Both the position numbers and the translations under genes were made by a program. The notes beneath the pieces were generated by a model. That model saw only the letters and a program-made list of their open reading frames with translations, did not search any database and was not told the DNA's origin. From Rhizomys pruinosus (taxonomy: Eukaryota > Chordata > Mammalia > Rodentia > Spalacidae): a stretch of DNA of 64,000 nucleotides. Of this stretch, positions 26,031-37,377 are shown one piece after another. Location of the stretch: contig VZQC01009573.1 in NCBI GenBank assembly GCA_009823505.1, positions 695,345 through 759,344 of the forward strand, given 5' to 3'. The first letter of the stretch is position 1, and the number at the start of each line of letters is the position of its first letter.

Positions 26031-26192
26031 TTTTTTTTTTTTTTTTGGTCTTTCCAAGACAGGGTCTCCCTGTAGCCACAGCTGTCCTGGAACTCACTCT
26101 GTAGACCAAGCTGGCCTTGAACTCACAAAGATCCACCTGCCTCTGCCTTCCAAGTGCTAGGATTAAAGGTGTTCGCCACCACACCCTGCATC
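26031..26192 (-). repeat. B1 SINE
   Basis: Reverse-oriented full B1 with a T-run start, 290 bases downstream (gene sense) of the second coding exon. Confidence 0.88.
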
Positions 26193-26481
26193 ATCACACA
26201 TATTTTAAGGGAAGCTTAAGCCACAGTTAATAAAGAGCCAGATTAATTCACCTGCAAATACACCACACATTTCTTTAAACTACAGTAAATGGTTTTCTTA
26301 GATGAATATTTAGTAGTACTGAAAAAGAATTTCTAGACCAAGTCGACATTTATTCATTTTTCTTAAAATATAAGTATAAAACAATATATAGATATCAATT
26401 TTTTAATCAAGGCCTAAGGCCTTTTAGATAGTTTTAAACTACTGTGTGATGAGTGAAAAATACATCCTAAAACGTACATAC

Positions 26482-26577
26482 CTGATCGAAAGCACTCAAT
26501 TATTTGTTGAATACCAGATTTGGATGTCTGTAGTGGTTGCTGTAACAAAGGAGGATCTCCGGGCTCCAGGATAAAAA
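26482..26577 (-). CDS. Znf800: ZNF800 second coding exon (residues 21-53)
   Basis: A 96-base exon. Its acceptor reads CCATGTAG before 26577 and its donor reads TCAG|GTATGT at 26482/26481. It completes codon 21 (Val), encodes residues 22-52 (beginning [13 protein letters not shown] and ending ECFRS) and supplies the first base of codon 53 (Gly). No zinc finger lies in this exon. It is a conserved, low-complexity-poor N-terminal segment typical of ZNF800. It is isolated by introns of 5.2 kb upstream and 11.7 kb downstream. Confidence 0.95.
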
Positions 26578-28276
26578 CTACATGGAAAACAAACACACAC
26601 CCCAAACCCCACAAAAAAAGGGTTATTTAAATCATTTACTCTTAAAGTAAGGCAACAGTTTACTACTATAATTATGTTAATAATGATAATATTTGCATTT
26701 ATTCATATATATAAAAATCACCATCTTTATAAGACAAAATTAAACAATGGAGGAAAAAAAACTTAAATAATTAATACTATAAAAGGCTAAATTAAGGCTA
26801 GTTACTAGGTTTAACTGCAAAGGCCTTACTGTTTTGGCTTCATTTAGTACACATTATGTTGCTTCAGTATTCCCCTTCAAGAAGAACATATTGACGCCAT
26901 ATTGGGGCCTCTAAGGTTAATGGTGGCTTAGTCATAACCAATAAACTATTCCAAAAGCTTTTAAATAACCTGATAAAGTTCTCTAGACAATTAAGACAGC
27001 ATAAGAAAGAAAAAAAAAGTTGACAATTACAAGTACACAGGATTTTTCATTTAAGCACTCTGGAGAACTTTAGAGAAATTTCAAACTTAGAAGTCTTTAT
27101 AAGAATCAAAAAACTGTGAAATATCTATACAACAGAATCTCTCACAACTGTTGGAAGCATCTACATGTTTTTGTAACAAAGGATGTCAGTAATTGCTAAT
27201 AAAAATAGACTACAGAATATGATCTGTTTACATCAACAGGTGTTTATGTAGATACAGAAATACATAATTTTAGTGGATATGGATGTGTATAGATACTAAT
27301 TTAAACAGGAAAAGTATCTTGGAAGGACACCAACAAAATTAGCAGTTCTATCTGGGTTAACAAAGATGATGTTCACTTCCTGCCTCATTACTTCAGATCC
27401 TCTCAGTATGTATTTTGGAATCTTATAAAGTAAAAATACTTTCCCATTCTAAAAATAAAACTTTTCACTTTTATACCCAAGGATCAGTATTATCCCTTCC
27501 CCTTTTACAAAACTCTCAGATTAGCAGTAAAGGGCATAATTAGATCATATGAAACAAGGTATCCAAAAAGGAAAACTACTTTTCTATCAACTGTCAAAGA
27601 CAGAAGATTATAGTGGAGAAAAACTGGCCATTTTAATTCTCTTATTTTTTTAAGAACATCAAATGTTCTGATCAGCTAACACCACCATAACGCACAGACC
27701 TGGATAACAATTAAGTTTTGATAGAAAAGTTGTAGGCTACTGTGTAGGCTGCTGTGTGATTCTCCTTTATTCAAGTTAAGTGCTCAGGGACACATAGGAA
27801 GAGCTATGTCTCAGGACTTAGTCATTTCACCAAGCAAAATTCTCCTAATCTTAAGAGACACTTCAGGAGTATTTTAAATGAGTTAAGAACATAAACATAT
27901 ATATATAAAAAAAAAAACTCACTCACTTTGAGAACATCTAACACTTGCAATATAACTGCAGTGATAAAGAATGCCAACTCCAGATGTACACCCCCTGCAT
28001 TTGAATTGTTTAGCTACTGAGATGTGACTAGCACAAGTTAAACTCTGAGGTCTCTTTTCTCCTGGAAAACTGCTTAAACAGAGCATGGGATATAGCAAGT
28101 GCTCAATAAACATTCTAGCAACATGAGCATTACCATGTACAAATCAACTGCTTTTTACAAATTTAAGTCAAATTCAACTTTTAGAGGAAAAAATAGCAGT
28201 GGTTGGAAGCAGATTTATAATGCTATCTGGATAGGAAGGACTCTGTTCAGTACTTGTACATGATAGCAACTGGTAA
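26578..28276. other. ZNF800 intronic DNA, no features recognised
   Basis: About 1.7 kb free of SINEs next to the acceptor of the second coding exon. A+T-rich; no coding signal. Confidence 0.55.
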
Positions 28277-28535
28277 CTGGAGAGATGGCCTAGCGGTTAA
28301 GAGCGCCGACCGCTCTTACAGAGGACCCGGCTTCGATCCCCAGCACCCACATGGCGGCTGAGAACCGTCTGAAACTCCAATTCCAGGAGAACTCCAGTTC
28401 CAGGGGAATCCGAGACCCGCTTCTGACCTCCGCGGCATTGCACGACACGAGTGCACAAACCTGCATGCAGACAGTACATTCATACACATACAGAAATAAA
28501 TAAAATTAATAAAAAAAAATTAAAAAAAAAAAAAA
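28277..28535 (+). repeat. B2/B3-type SINE, long form
   Basis: CpG-rich head TGGCCTAGCGGTTAAGAGCG; internal duplication present at about 28370-28405; A-rich tail. Confidence 0.88.
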
Positions 28536-28619
28536 ACATAATTATCCACAAAGAGTGAAAATCTGTCAAGAACTCAGGTCTGGGTGACTAAGTGGCAAGA
28601 ATTGGAGAATGGGAGAATA

Positions 28620-29162
28620 GAAGGAAAAAATAAACAAGGGGGGGGGCAGACATTTTGCCTCCTCCACATGTAGGTGGTATATGTTCCAGAAAATGTAATA
28701 AACCAACTTCCACATGACAATACCTGACTTGTAAGCTAGAGCAGTTTCTTGCCCATCGTCAGAACACTACCAGTGGACCATATACATATCTCTTGAGACA
28801 AGTAAGTCTGAGGTTAACCTGGCTCTGCTTGGATTCCCTATACATTCACTTAGTGTATACATCTATGTAGTTCCCACTATTAAATATCTTTGTTCACTTG
28901 AAAGATACATAGATATATGATTGTCTAAATTTCCTTACATATCCTGTGATCCTTCTTAAAATCAGAAGATCAGACCCATCCAGGTTACAACCAATTTAAA
29001 AAATTATCTCCTCCCAACCAACACCCGAACCCTCAGGAATATTTTATTCTTACACTCTTCCAAGAAAACATACACATTTATATGAGTTTCTCCTGCCTTA
29101 AAATAAGCTGCTTAAAGATATTTCTAATTATAATATCTGGGATTTGATTACAAAAAACAGGT
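28620..29162. other. ZNF800 intronic DNA, no features recognised
   Basis: Nothing beyond a short G-run at about 28639-28646. Confidence 0.5.
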
Positions 29163-29342
29163 CAAGCAGTGCAGGGTGGTGCATGCCTTTAATCCCAGCA
29201 CTCGGGAGGCAAAGGCAGGCAGATCTCTGTGAGTTCAAGGCCAGCCTGGTCTACATAGTGAGTCCCAGAACAGCTGGAATTACAGGGAGACCCTGTCTCA
29301 AAAAAGACAAAAAAAAACAAAAAAAAAAAAAAAAAAAAATAA
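29163..29342 (+). repeat. B1 SINE with long A-rich tail
   Basis: CAGTGCAGGGTGGTGCATGC to CCCTGTCTC, then about 40 bases of A with sparse C. Confidence 0.88.
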
Positions 29343-30100
29343 ACAAGGTTGAATGACTACTTGGAGAGCCGAGAAGGAATTGTAGAGAAAAGGGAGAATA
29401 TAGCTGTGTTGATAACTGAGGGGAGTTACATGATGGTTAATATCAGTTTCCTTATACAATTCTATTTTGAAGTACTAAAAATTTCTATTTTAAAAAGATT
29501 CTTTAAAACATAACATTACAAGAAAATACATATACTGACAGGCTTCAAATACCAAACCTCATTATAAACTGACTCATTCCATCAAGACATTATGGTCTCC
29601 TCAGCCAGTCTCATCTAAGAACTCACCCACTATTCACAGACCACTCAAGAAAGCCCATATAGAATTTCTCAAACATGTCATCGTTTTCCTTCCATCTGAG
29701 GACATCTTAATCACTATCATGCCACATGACACGTCAGTCCTAGAAACCTCCTCCTCAGCACATACCTTCCCTGAAAGAATTACAATAAACTACCCTATCA
29801 ATCAGCAAATGTTTAGCTTTCCATTGAATTAAACATGCCAAAATAAATAGTTAATGCTACCTAAAAAAATAATAATAAATAATGAGTAACTTTTAATTTA
29901 ATTTTAAATTAATGCAATTTGCCTGCTTTCTTATCAACAGGAAAGAAAAAAAATCCAATACACATTACAAACTTAAATTCTAGAAAGCATCCTTTTAGAG
30001 ATATTAAAAAGTCTCAAAAAACTTAATTTACCAACATGTACCAAGTAAAACATGCTCACAAATTACCTTATTTGCTTATTTATATCTATCTCTTTCCACT
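29343..30100. other. ZNF800 intronic DNA, no features recognised
   Basis: A+T-rich unique sequence. Confidence 0.5.
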
Positions 30101-30104
30101 CAAA

Positions 30105-30310
30105 AACAGCTCAGCAGTTAATGTGTACTGCTCTTGCAGAAAACCAGAGTTCTATTCCTGACACCCATGTCAGGTGGCTTCTAACCACCTTGTGTAACTC
30201 CAGTTCCAGGAGCTCCAACACCCTCTTCTGGCCTCCACAGTCACCTGCACTCACATGCATATAACCACACACAGACGCATACATATACACATAATTAAAA
30301 ATAAAATCCT
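30105..30310 (+). repeat. B2/B3-type SINE, diverged
   Basis: CAGCTCAGCAGTTAATGTGT head; ACTCCAGTTCCAGGAGCTCC body; AAATAAAAT tail. Confidence 0.8.
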
Positions 30311-30459
30311 TTTTTTCTTTGATAGGGTCTCCCATAACCACAGCCTGTCTGGAACTCAACTCTATATAGACCAGGCTGGCCGGCCTTGATCTCACAGAAA
30401 TCTGCCTGCCTCTGCCTCCCAAGTGCTGGGATTAAAGGCATAAACACCATGCCCAGCTA
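30311..30459 (-). repeat. B1 SINE
   Basis: Reverse-oriented B1 directly abutting the preceding SINE: TTTGATAGGGTCTCCCATAA to CACCATGCCCAGC. Confidence 0.85.
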
Positions 30460-31414
30460 AATATAAAATATTTTAAAATAAAAATTTATTAAACGAATAA
30501 GCAAAGACTACTTGACACCATTCAACTGCTTGATATATAAGCAATATAGCTTCACTTTGAATACACAAAATATGCAATATGAAAGGGTACAGAAAGTTAG
30601 ATGAGTCAGGTACAGCTGAATAAAAATGAGATCCCATCCTAGAGGGATCTGTTTTATTACAATAGGTCATCTCTGATTCCAACACAATACAACAGACATA
30701 AGGCTGCAGTAAAAATGTTATTGTCATGTACAGCAAAGTTTTCTGGAAATGGAACTTCTTCCTCTTCACCACTGCCATTTTTCCAATTATTCAAAAAATT
30801 ATTTAAATTGTTGTGATAAAAATTTAATATATGAGTGCAGTTAAAATAGTCTAACAAAAAAGCTGAGGTTGAAAAATCCAGTAACTTTTAAGTGAAAAGT
30901 GACAATCGCTTGCCTTTGAACTAGAATAGAACAGTATTTGTAGTGAGAGTATGTTTTCAGTGATTCCCTTTTAAGCTGTAACTGAAAATGTCACAAAGCA
31001 TATCAAAATTTTAAGAAATGTCTATAGTTTACACACAATGTCTATCAAGTTAAAATTTGCTAGTATTCTTCATGAGATTCAAAAATTTTTCATTTCATAA
31101 GTTTAACAGAATCAGGTCCACTTTATAAAATACCTTAAATATATTTCTGTATTCTAAATACGATAAATTCTGTCCAAGAGTGTTAAGATGTTTTAAAATT
31201 CACAAAGGCTGATTCTCCCAACAAGCTCAACCTCAACCCAAACTAAACTTGATTTTATGGTTTCACACCATAAACTGCAGGAGAAACTTTTTTTGTTGTT
31301 TCAGTGATCAGCCATTTTCATGAAGATACATGCTGTTTTTCTTTTCCATTTTAAACATTCACAGAACATGGGGTAAACCAGTAACTGTACAGTGCCTTGA
31401 AAAAGGAAAAAAAA
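30460..31414. other. ZNF800 intronic DNA, no features recognised
   Basis: SINE-free A+T-rich stretch near the first coding exon. The frame of 101 codons on the minus strand is not coding-like. Confidence 0.5.
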
Positions 31415-31582
31415 AGGCTGGGCAAGGTGGCACACGCCTTTAAAGCCAGCACTGGGGGAGACAGATCAGGTGGATCTCTGTGAGATGGAAGCCAACGTGG
31501 TCTACAAAGAGTTGCAGGCCAGCTGGAGCCACAGGGAGAGCCTGTCTCAAAAAGATCAGAAAAAAAGAGAAAGAAAAAAAGC
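31415..31582 (+). repeat. B1 SINE
   Basis: GCTGGGCAAGGTGGCACACG to GCCTGTCTCAAAAAGATC, 150 bases from the donor of the first coding exon. Confidence 0.85.
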
Positions 31583-31733
31583 AGACTGGTGACACTTGTA
31601 GCACTTTCTTTGGAGGATCACACAAGGGCTAGTGTACTTAATGTATCTGCTTAGATTCTGGGGAAGCTTCCAACCTGTTTCACTTAGGAATGACTTCTTG
31701 GAAGGAGGCAAGGAACACAAAAGAGGGCCTTAC

Positions 31734-31794
31734 CTGGTTCACAGCATCCATGATGATGGTGATCGGTCTGACAGTATTTGTCCCTTAAAGGCAT
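31734..31794 (-). CDS. Znf800: ZNF800 first coding exon (residues 1-20)
   Basis: Encodes MPLRDKYCQTDHHHHGCCEP plus the first base of codon 21. The ATG at 31794-31792 is chosen because it opens the known ZNF800 N-terminus, with its run of four histidines. The donor is CCAG|GTAAGG at 31734/31733. Upstream on the minus strand two good acceptors could start this exon: CTTCTCCCAG before 31824, or CTTCTGTCTCCAG before 31852. The 5' untranslated part is therefore 30 or 58 bases. Which acceptor is used cannot be settled without transcripts. Confidence 0.93.
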
Positions 31795-32098
31795 TTTCAG
31801 TAGATGCGACCTATTTTCCTTTCACTGGGAGAAGCTCTTCATCGCGGCTTGGCTGGAGACAGAAGCACACACACCCCCGTCACTGACCCTGAACTTCCTG
31901 AGGGGCTCCGGCGGCTATTCCCGGCTACGCTCCCTCCTGCTTTCCCTCCACAGCCCCGCACCGAGACACCGACGCACGCACGGTCTCCAGCCCAGCTCCC
32001 CGCACAGGTTCACCGCTCTACCCGGAAACGCAGCGTCGAGCGCGCGGCGCAGAACGGCGCAGCGCACCGCGAAGGCCCGGCTGGCTACGCGAGCAGCA

Positions 32099-32100
<2 letters not shown>

Positions 32101-32130
<30 letters not shown>
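32101..32130. repeat. (GGC)10 trinucleotide repeat
   Basis: Ten uninterrupted GGC units preceded by two AGC units, inside the ZNF800 CpG island. If the candidate donor at 32281 is used, the repeat lies in intron 1; if transcription starts nearer the gene, it lies in the 5' UTR. Confidence 0.95.
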
Positions 32131-32274
32131 CTCACTTTTCCGGCCGGCAGGCGCCCAGGGAGCGGCGGGCACCGAGGGGCTATGCGCGCGGGCAACACAC
32201 GCCGCGCCCTCCCGCCACGCACGTGCGCTGGGGTCCCCCCGGCGCAGTCGAGTCCCCACCGCGAAGTGCGCACA

Positions 32275-32281
32275 ACTTACT
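32275..32281 (-). other. Candidate 5' splice site of ZNF800 non-coding exon 1
   Basis: The minus strand reads TTAA|GTAAGT, with the last exon base at 32281. It is the best donor inside the CpG island and could splice a non-coding exon (starting somewhere upstream, perhaps 32.3-32.7 kb) to the acceptor before 31824 or 31852. The implied intron would be about 0.43-0.46 kb. Confidence 0.5.
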
Positions 32282-33240
32282 TAACTCCTGGAGCGGGCTG
32301 AAGGCGAGCGGGCAGGCGGCCACCGCCGGGCGCAGGACGCGCGGCCCACCTGACGCAGCCTCCGCGGCCCCCGCCAGCCGAGCGCGATGCGGCCCGACGC
32401 GCTCCCAAAAAGTCCCCGGCGGCGCGGACGCGGAAGCGCCTCGGCTCACCACGTCCGTCCTTCGGCCAAGGCGACGGCTTCTCGCGGCGGCCCTCGGCTC
32501 CGGGCCGGCTGGAGACGCCGGGCGCAGGCAGTTGACAGGAGGAACCGCCGGGCGCAGTCGCCACTGCGCGGCAGCCGGAACCGGAGCTGGCGGCACCGAG
32601 GCGCCCCTCGCCACGGCAACGGCTGCGCTGCAGCCCGCCTCCCCTCAGCGCCGCTCCACCTGCAACGGTCCCTCGGGCTTTGGAGAGGGGCGGGGAGCTG
32701 CGGGGGTCCCCCACCTGCGGCCTTTCTGGTGGCAGAGGTTTCGGGAAACTTTATTCGAGTCAGTCCCTCTCTTTCTCGCTCGCCCACTCCCCGGACAGCC
32801 CGAGCGACCGCCGCGGAGTGGGTAGGAAGGGGGAAGCGCAGAGTCTTCGGCGGCGACAGGGAGCGACTGACTGACCCCGGACGGAGATGGGGCGAGGGCA
32901 GGAAGTGACAAGCTCACGGAGTGGGTGGGGGGAGTGTGGCCGGCACGCCCGGCGGCGCGCATGCGCTCGGCCCGCACCCCAGCCGGTAGGGAGGCTAGGC
33001 GCGCGGAGCGGGCCTGCGGCGGACAGATGGACTGGCCGGAGGGAGGGCGGGGTGCGCCCAGAGCCGCGGGGCAGGCGCGTGCGTCCCGCCGCCGGTGGCG
33101 GTGGAACCCGAGCCGGAGGCTGCGTGCGCCCCGAGGTGTGAGAGCCGCCGGGCGCATCCGCCCGGGGCGCAAGCTGCTGAGCCACCAGGCTGTCGCTCGC
33201 GCCGCCTTCTGCGGACTCGAACCCGGGAGGGTTGGACAGG

Positions 33241-33814
33241 AGATGGGGAAAGTTGGAAGGGGTGGGGTAGGCAGTGTGAGCTCCGAGTAGAGAAGATCCG
33301 AAAAGACTGTGTGTGTTTCTGAAAGGCAAAACTTCTGCTGTTTGCTAGCCAGCAATTTTGTAAGTGTGCCGCCAGCTCTCCGTAACTTAGGAAAGGGAAC
33401 GGAGAGGGGCTTTGTCCACCGCGAGGAAGAAAATGATTGATCCCTATTCGTACCGGGTTCTGCTGTTGCAAACCTGTAAGTGAAGTTGGGTCGCATGTCT
33501 GGTTCGCACCCTTCCCTCTAAGGTGCCAGCATCCTGGTTGGAAAACCCCTGAAGAGCAAAGATGACTGTCTTCTGTCAAATCAGTAAACCCAGGGCTGCT
33601 GCTCGGGCAGGAAGCTGCTGTCCTGCATTCTTACCAGCTCTGAGAATGGAATTCTTGCCCTTGATAAGTTAAATGTGTCCATGATTGGCAAACCCCATTT
33701 GTATTGTTTATTTTCCTCCCAAGTTCACTGGAAAACCACAGCTGTCTAACTTAAGCTACTAACTTTCTGGGTCATAAAAAAAATAAATAAAGTTTAGTAG
33801 GTAGGCGCAATGTG
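33241..33814. other. Upstream flank of the CpG island, no features recognised
   Basis: The G+C content falls off here. A plus-strand GTAAGTG at 33475 resembles a donor, but its exon side (AACCT) is poor, so no divergent exon is called. Confidence 0.5.
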
Positions 33815-33935
33815 TTTGGTGTTCTGGTTTTTTGGATGGCCAGGCTGGCCTGAGACTGAGTAGCCCAGTTTGACCTTGAACTCCGGATTCTCCCTCAATG
33901 CTGAGGTTTCAGGCTGGGCTCCACACTCAGCTCTC
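33815..33935 (-). repeat. Diverged B1 fragment
   Basis: GGCCAGGCTGGCCTGAGACT to CAATGCTGAGGTTTCAGGCT: a degenerate reverse B1. Confidence 0.55.
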
Positions 33936-34212
33936 TGTGTTTGGGAAAAGAAAAAGAATCGCCAAAATCCATTTCAAAATGTAGAAGTTTCTAAGTGAAT
34001 AGAGTTACTGTAAACAGCTTGAATGGAACATTTGCATAGGTCTTGGCACGTTGAAAGCAGGCTAGGACAGGAAAGTGATCCCCAGCCACACCAACCAGCC
34101 ACATAGTATACATAGGATCTTATTTCTGCCCCACTGTCAAGAAGCATCAACCCAACAATAACCAAACATAATGCAGTGTCACAGATTATAAATCAATATC
34201 CAATAAATTGGT

Positions 34213-34450
34213 AAATTTGGTGTTGGGGAGATAACACGGTCAATAAAGTTGTGTCAAGCAAGCATGATGTCCTGAGAACACATGTCAGGAAAAAGAAAAG
34301 CCGGTGGTGTCATCTGCAGTCCCAGCACTGGGAAAATAAAGGCCAGAGAGTCCCTGGGGCTTGCTGACCTGCCTGGTGAGCTGAGTAGATGAACTCGAGG
34401 TCTGGTGAGAATCTCCCATCTCAAAAATAAGTTGGAGAGCAATTAAGGAA
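34213..34450 (+). repeat. Chimeric ID/B1 (B4-like) SINE
   Basis: A tRNA-like head is followed by TCCCAGCACTGGGAAAATAA and a B1-like end ATCTCCCATCTCAAAAATAA. Confidence 0.6.
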
Positions 34451-34559
34451 AGCATCCAACATGGACCTTTGGCCTTCACTCACTAATCTGTAATCAACAA
34501 TCCTTAAGACAAAAAGGTGTTTTATGAAATACGATGGATGCTATAATGGATTGTGGAAG

Positions 34560-34975
34560 CATTTATTGATATTTTTATCTGAGAATTCCATACAACTTAC
34601 TTCGCTCATATTCAGATCCCCTCCTGGAGCACCACCTCTACCTTACTATACTCCCTGCCCAACTCCATACCCTTTTGTTTTTTAAAGGACCGTAAGAGTC
34701 TAATCTGTGCTCCCGAATTCTCTTCAGTGCAGGTCCATCCACTGGAGCCTGGTAAACCTACCCAGTGTCACACCCTTAAATAACAGGGACTCTCTCCCAG
34801 CAGCTGTCAGTTCCCAGTATCTGACTTGAGCTCACATAGGTCTTCTGCATGCTCTCACAGTTGCTGTGAATTTCCGCCCTGCTGTCTGGAAAAGTTTCCT
34901 TGCACTCTTCTACCACTCTGGCTCTTAAATCTTTCTGCCCACTCCTCAACAATGATCCTTAAGTATTGGGACAAG
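34560..34975 (-). mobile_element. L1 3' UTR-like fragment
   Basis: Reverse-oriented C+T-rich sequence. It shares CTCTGGCTCTTA, then TCTTTCTGCC, with 42080-42105, consistent with two copies of one L1 3' UTR type. Confidence 0.55.
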
Positions 34976-34998
34976 AGGGTTTGATATAAGTGACCCAT

Positions 34999-35137
34999 TT
35001 AAGGCCAGGAGTGGTGGTGCATGCCTTTAATCCTAGCACTTGGAAGGTGGATCTTTGCGAGTTCAAGGCCAGCCTAGTCTACAGAGCGTGTTGCAGGCCA
35101 GCTGGGGCTACAGGGAGACTCTGTCTCAAAAAAAAAG
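34999..35137 (+). repeat. B1 SINE
   Basis: GGCCAGGAGTGGTGGTGCAT to CTCTGTCTC plus A and G runs. Confidence 0.85.
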
Positions 35138-35145
35138 GGGGGGGG

Positions 35146-35390
35146 GGCTGGAGAGATGGCCTAGCGGTTAAGAGCGCCGACCGCTCTTACAGAGGACCCG
35201 GGTTCGATCCCCAGCACCCACATGGCGGCTGAGAACCGTCTGAAACTCCAATTCCAGGAGAGCTCCAGTTCCAGGGGAATCCAACACCCTCTTCTGACCT
35301 CCACGGCATTGCACGACACGGATGCACAGACCTGCATGCAGACAGTACATTCATACACATACCGAAATAAATAAAAATTAAAAAAAAAAG
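35146..35390 (+). repeat. B2/B3-type SINE, long form
   Basis: GGCTGGAGAGATGGCCTAGC head; GGTTCGATCC B box; internal duplication at about 35241-35277; A-rich tail. Confidence 0.9.
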
Positions 35391-35409
35391 AAAGCTAGCC
35401 AATAGAGAT

Positions 35410-35756
35410 GGAGCTTCAAGGTTAGCACCAGCTTGATTTCTTGTTTCTTCTTCAACTTAGCAATAGGGTCTTACTGTCAAGTTATTCAGGGTAACCAAGG
35501 CCATAGCAATAACCAGTATTATTTGGGGGTCTCTGGAACTCCTTGGTCAACAACTTCAAAAGAGGGAACCCATTCCTGGTATTTTATTACTAGTCTGTGG
35601 GATTTGGTAGACTCACTTTCATCCCATAGCCCATTTCAGGGTAACTTCATTTAAACTTTTTAGAATATATATATGGAAATCAGTGTGGAAGTTAAATCTA
35701 GAACTCAGTCTACCACATGATCCAGGTACACCCCTTTTGGATCTTTCCCCCTTGTG
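35410..35756. mobile_element. L1-derived remnants
   Basis: Includes TGGAAATCAGTGTGGAAGTT, then CTACCACATGATCCAG (about 35672-35725), a diagnostic L1 ORF2 piece on the plus strand. The adjacent part resembles 43020-43120. Confidence 0.55.
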
Positions 35757-36154
35757 CTGGATAGATTTAGTGTCAACTTGACATACCTGGGTTAGGGAGC
35801 CTCAGTTGGGGAATTGGTTCCATTGGATTGGCCTGTGGCCACATCTGTGGAGTATTGTCTTGATGGTCAAGCAGTGTGGGAGGGCCCAGCCCTCAACGAG
35901 TAGTGCCACCCTGGGCAGGTTGTTGTGTACTGTATAAGGCGGACTGGGCATGAGCCAGGGGAGCAAGCCAGTGAACAGCATTCCTCCATGGCTTGTGCTT
36001 CAGCTCCTGCCTCCAGGTTCCTGCCCTGAGTTCCTGCCTTGGGCTCCCTAAGTGATGAACTGTGACCCAGGAGATGTAAGCTGAATAAACCCTTTCCTCC
36101 CCAAGTTGGTGTCAGTCATAGTGTTTTGTCACAGCAATGGAAGATTAACTAGAA
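35757..36154 (+). mobile_element. Solo LTR, MaLR-like
   Basis: Starts TGTGCTGGATAGATTTAGTG (about 35754) and ends GGAAGATTAACTAGAACA, with an AATAAA at 36083-36088 in GCTGAATAAACCC. It is the same family as the LTRs of the element at 52218-54072, seen in the opposite orientation. No second LTR is nearby. Confidence 0.8.
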
Positions 36155-36269
36155 CACCCCTGGACATACCCCCCCCCCAGGGCTCTATATCCTATATAGA
36201 GATACTTGTTCATCTGTGTTCCCTGCTGCTCTATTCATAGGAGGGAAGAGGAGGGGGTGTGGGGAGACA

Positions 36270-36516
36270 TAATACTAAAGGCCTTTTGAAAAAGTCATAT
36301 GGAAGCCTACTGCTACTAAAGAAGCTCTCTTTTTTTGGTCTTTTTGAGATCGAGTCTCCCTTTAGTTCCAGCTGGCCTGAAGCTCACTATGTAGACGAGG
36401 ATGGCCTTGAACTCACAGAGATCTGCCTGCCTCTGCCTCCAGAGTGCTGGGATTAAAGGTGTGCACCACCACGCCTGGCAACTAAAGAAGCTTCTTAAAA
36501 TATATACATATATTGG
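36270..36516 (+). repeat. Start of the 2945-type repeat, split by a B1
   Basis: Repeats the first bases of the element at 2945-4114 (CTAAAGGCCTTTTGA). A reverse B1 at about 36329-36480 is inserted, with flanking copies of ACTAAAGAAGCT at 36314-36325 and 36481-36492. Confidence 0.7.
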
Positions 36517-37228
36517 CTAGTTTGCACTCCCAACCAGCAGTGAATAAGTATTCCCCTTTCCTCACATATTTGCCACTAATTTTTTATCTTAGCCATTCTG
36601 ACTGGGGTAAGATGACATGTCAAAGCAATTTTAAAATTGCATTTTACTGATGACTAAAGATGTTGAACATTTTTGAATATTTCTCATCCATTTGAGTATT
36701 TCTCATCCATTTGCATTTCATCTTTTGAGAACTCTGTTTAGTTCCTTGCCCCATTTTTAGTTGTTTTTGGGATTTTTATGTTTAGGTGTTTTTAGTTATT
36801 TGTATATTCTGGATTTGGAGTTAAGTTTTGTGCATGTCACTTTCATTGTTCTACATGTAGCTATCCAGTTTGAGCAGCAGCATCCATTGAATGTCAAGTC
36901 TTTTTTCCAATATATATTTTCATCCCCTCTGTCAAAAATTGGGTGGTTTTAAGTTCAGGTCCTCAGTTCTATTCTGCTGACCAGTGTGTCTGTTTTTATG
37001 CCAGTACCATGCTGTTTTCATTACTACAGCTCTGAATTATATTTTGAAATCAGGGATAGTGAAGCTTCCAACTCTTCTTCTATTGTTCAGGATTATTTTG
37101 GCTCTCCTAGGCATGATTCCATATGTAATTTGAGATCATTTTTCCACTTCTGTGAAGAACTGTGTTAGAATTTTAATGAGGATTGCATTTAATCTGTACA
37201 TTGCTTTTGATAGAATGGCCCTTTTCAG

Positions 37229-37377
37229 CCAGGCATGGTGGCACATGCCTTTAATCCTAGCACTCTGGAGGCAGAGGCAGGTGGATCTCTGTGAGTTCAA
37301 GGCCAGCTGGTCTACATAGTGAGCTCCAGGACAACTGGGACTACAGGGAGACCCTGTCTCAAAGACCAAAAAAAAAA
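37229..37377 (+). repeat. B1 SINE inside L1
   Basis: GCCAGGCATGGTGGCACATG to CCCTGTCTC, then an A-run. Confidence 0.88.

Larger units (their letters stand above)
9526..31794 (-). other. Znf800: ZNF800 gene, coding span (four coding exons)
   Basis: Spliced coding region read from the minus strand: 31794-31734 (61 b), 26577-26482 (96 b), 14768-14625 (144 b) and 11225-9526 (1,700 b), 2,001 bases in total, or 666 codons plus TGA. Every intron has GT..AG ends and the split codons (21, 53, 101) close in frame, which strongly supports the model. From memory, the human protein is about 664 residues and very similar in sequence, so this is an intact ortholog. ZNF800 is a nuclear C2H2 zinc-finger protein; published work links it to transcriptional repression in endocrine cell differentiation, a role not visible in the sequence. 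Introns are about 3.4, 11.7 and 5.2 kb and hold only SINEs, L1 pieces and unique DNA. Confidence 0.95.
31880..33240. promoter_or_regulatory. Znf800: CpG island and promoter of ZNF800
   Basis: About 1.35 kb of very G+C-rich, CpG-dense sequence in otherwise A+T-rich DNA, lying just upstream of the first coding exon. No TATA box is evident, as usual for a housekeeping-type promoter. Plausible sites seen: an NRF1-like palindrome GCGCATGCGC at 32957-32966 and an ETS-like AGGAAGTGAC at 32900-32909. The long open frames on both strands here are a by-product of low stop-codon frequency. The minus-strand start site is not defined by the sequence. Antisense transcription is possible but unsupported. 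Confidence 0.85.

Noticed and set aside
28277..28345. tRNA-like sequences in SINE heads (here and at each B2/B3 and ID copy)
   Set aside because: They have pol III A and B boxes but are part of SINEs and lack a complete cloverleaf. No functional tRNA gene was seen.
33241..33500. Possible divergent gene starting at the CpG island on the plus strand
   Set aside because: The only donor-like site (33475) has a poor exon side, and no coding sequence or acceptor partner was found.
32223..33579. Open frames of 113-283 codons on both strands in the CpG island
   Set aside because: Very high G+C makes stop codons rare. The frames overlap on several frames and strands, have Arg/Pro/Ala-biased composition and match no protein I know.
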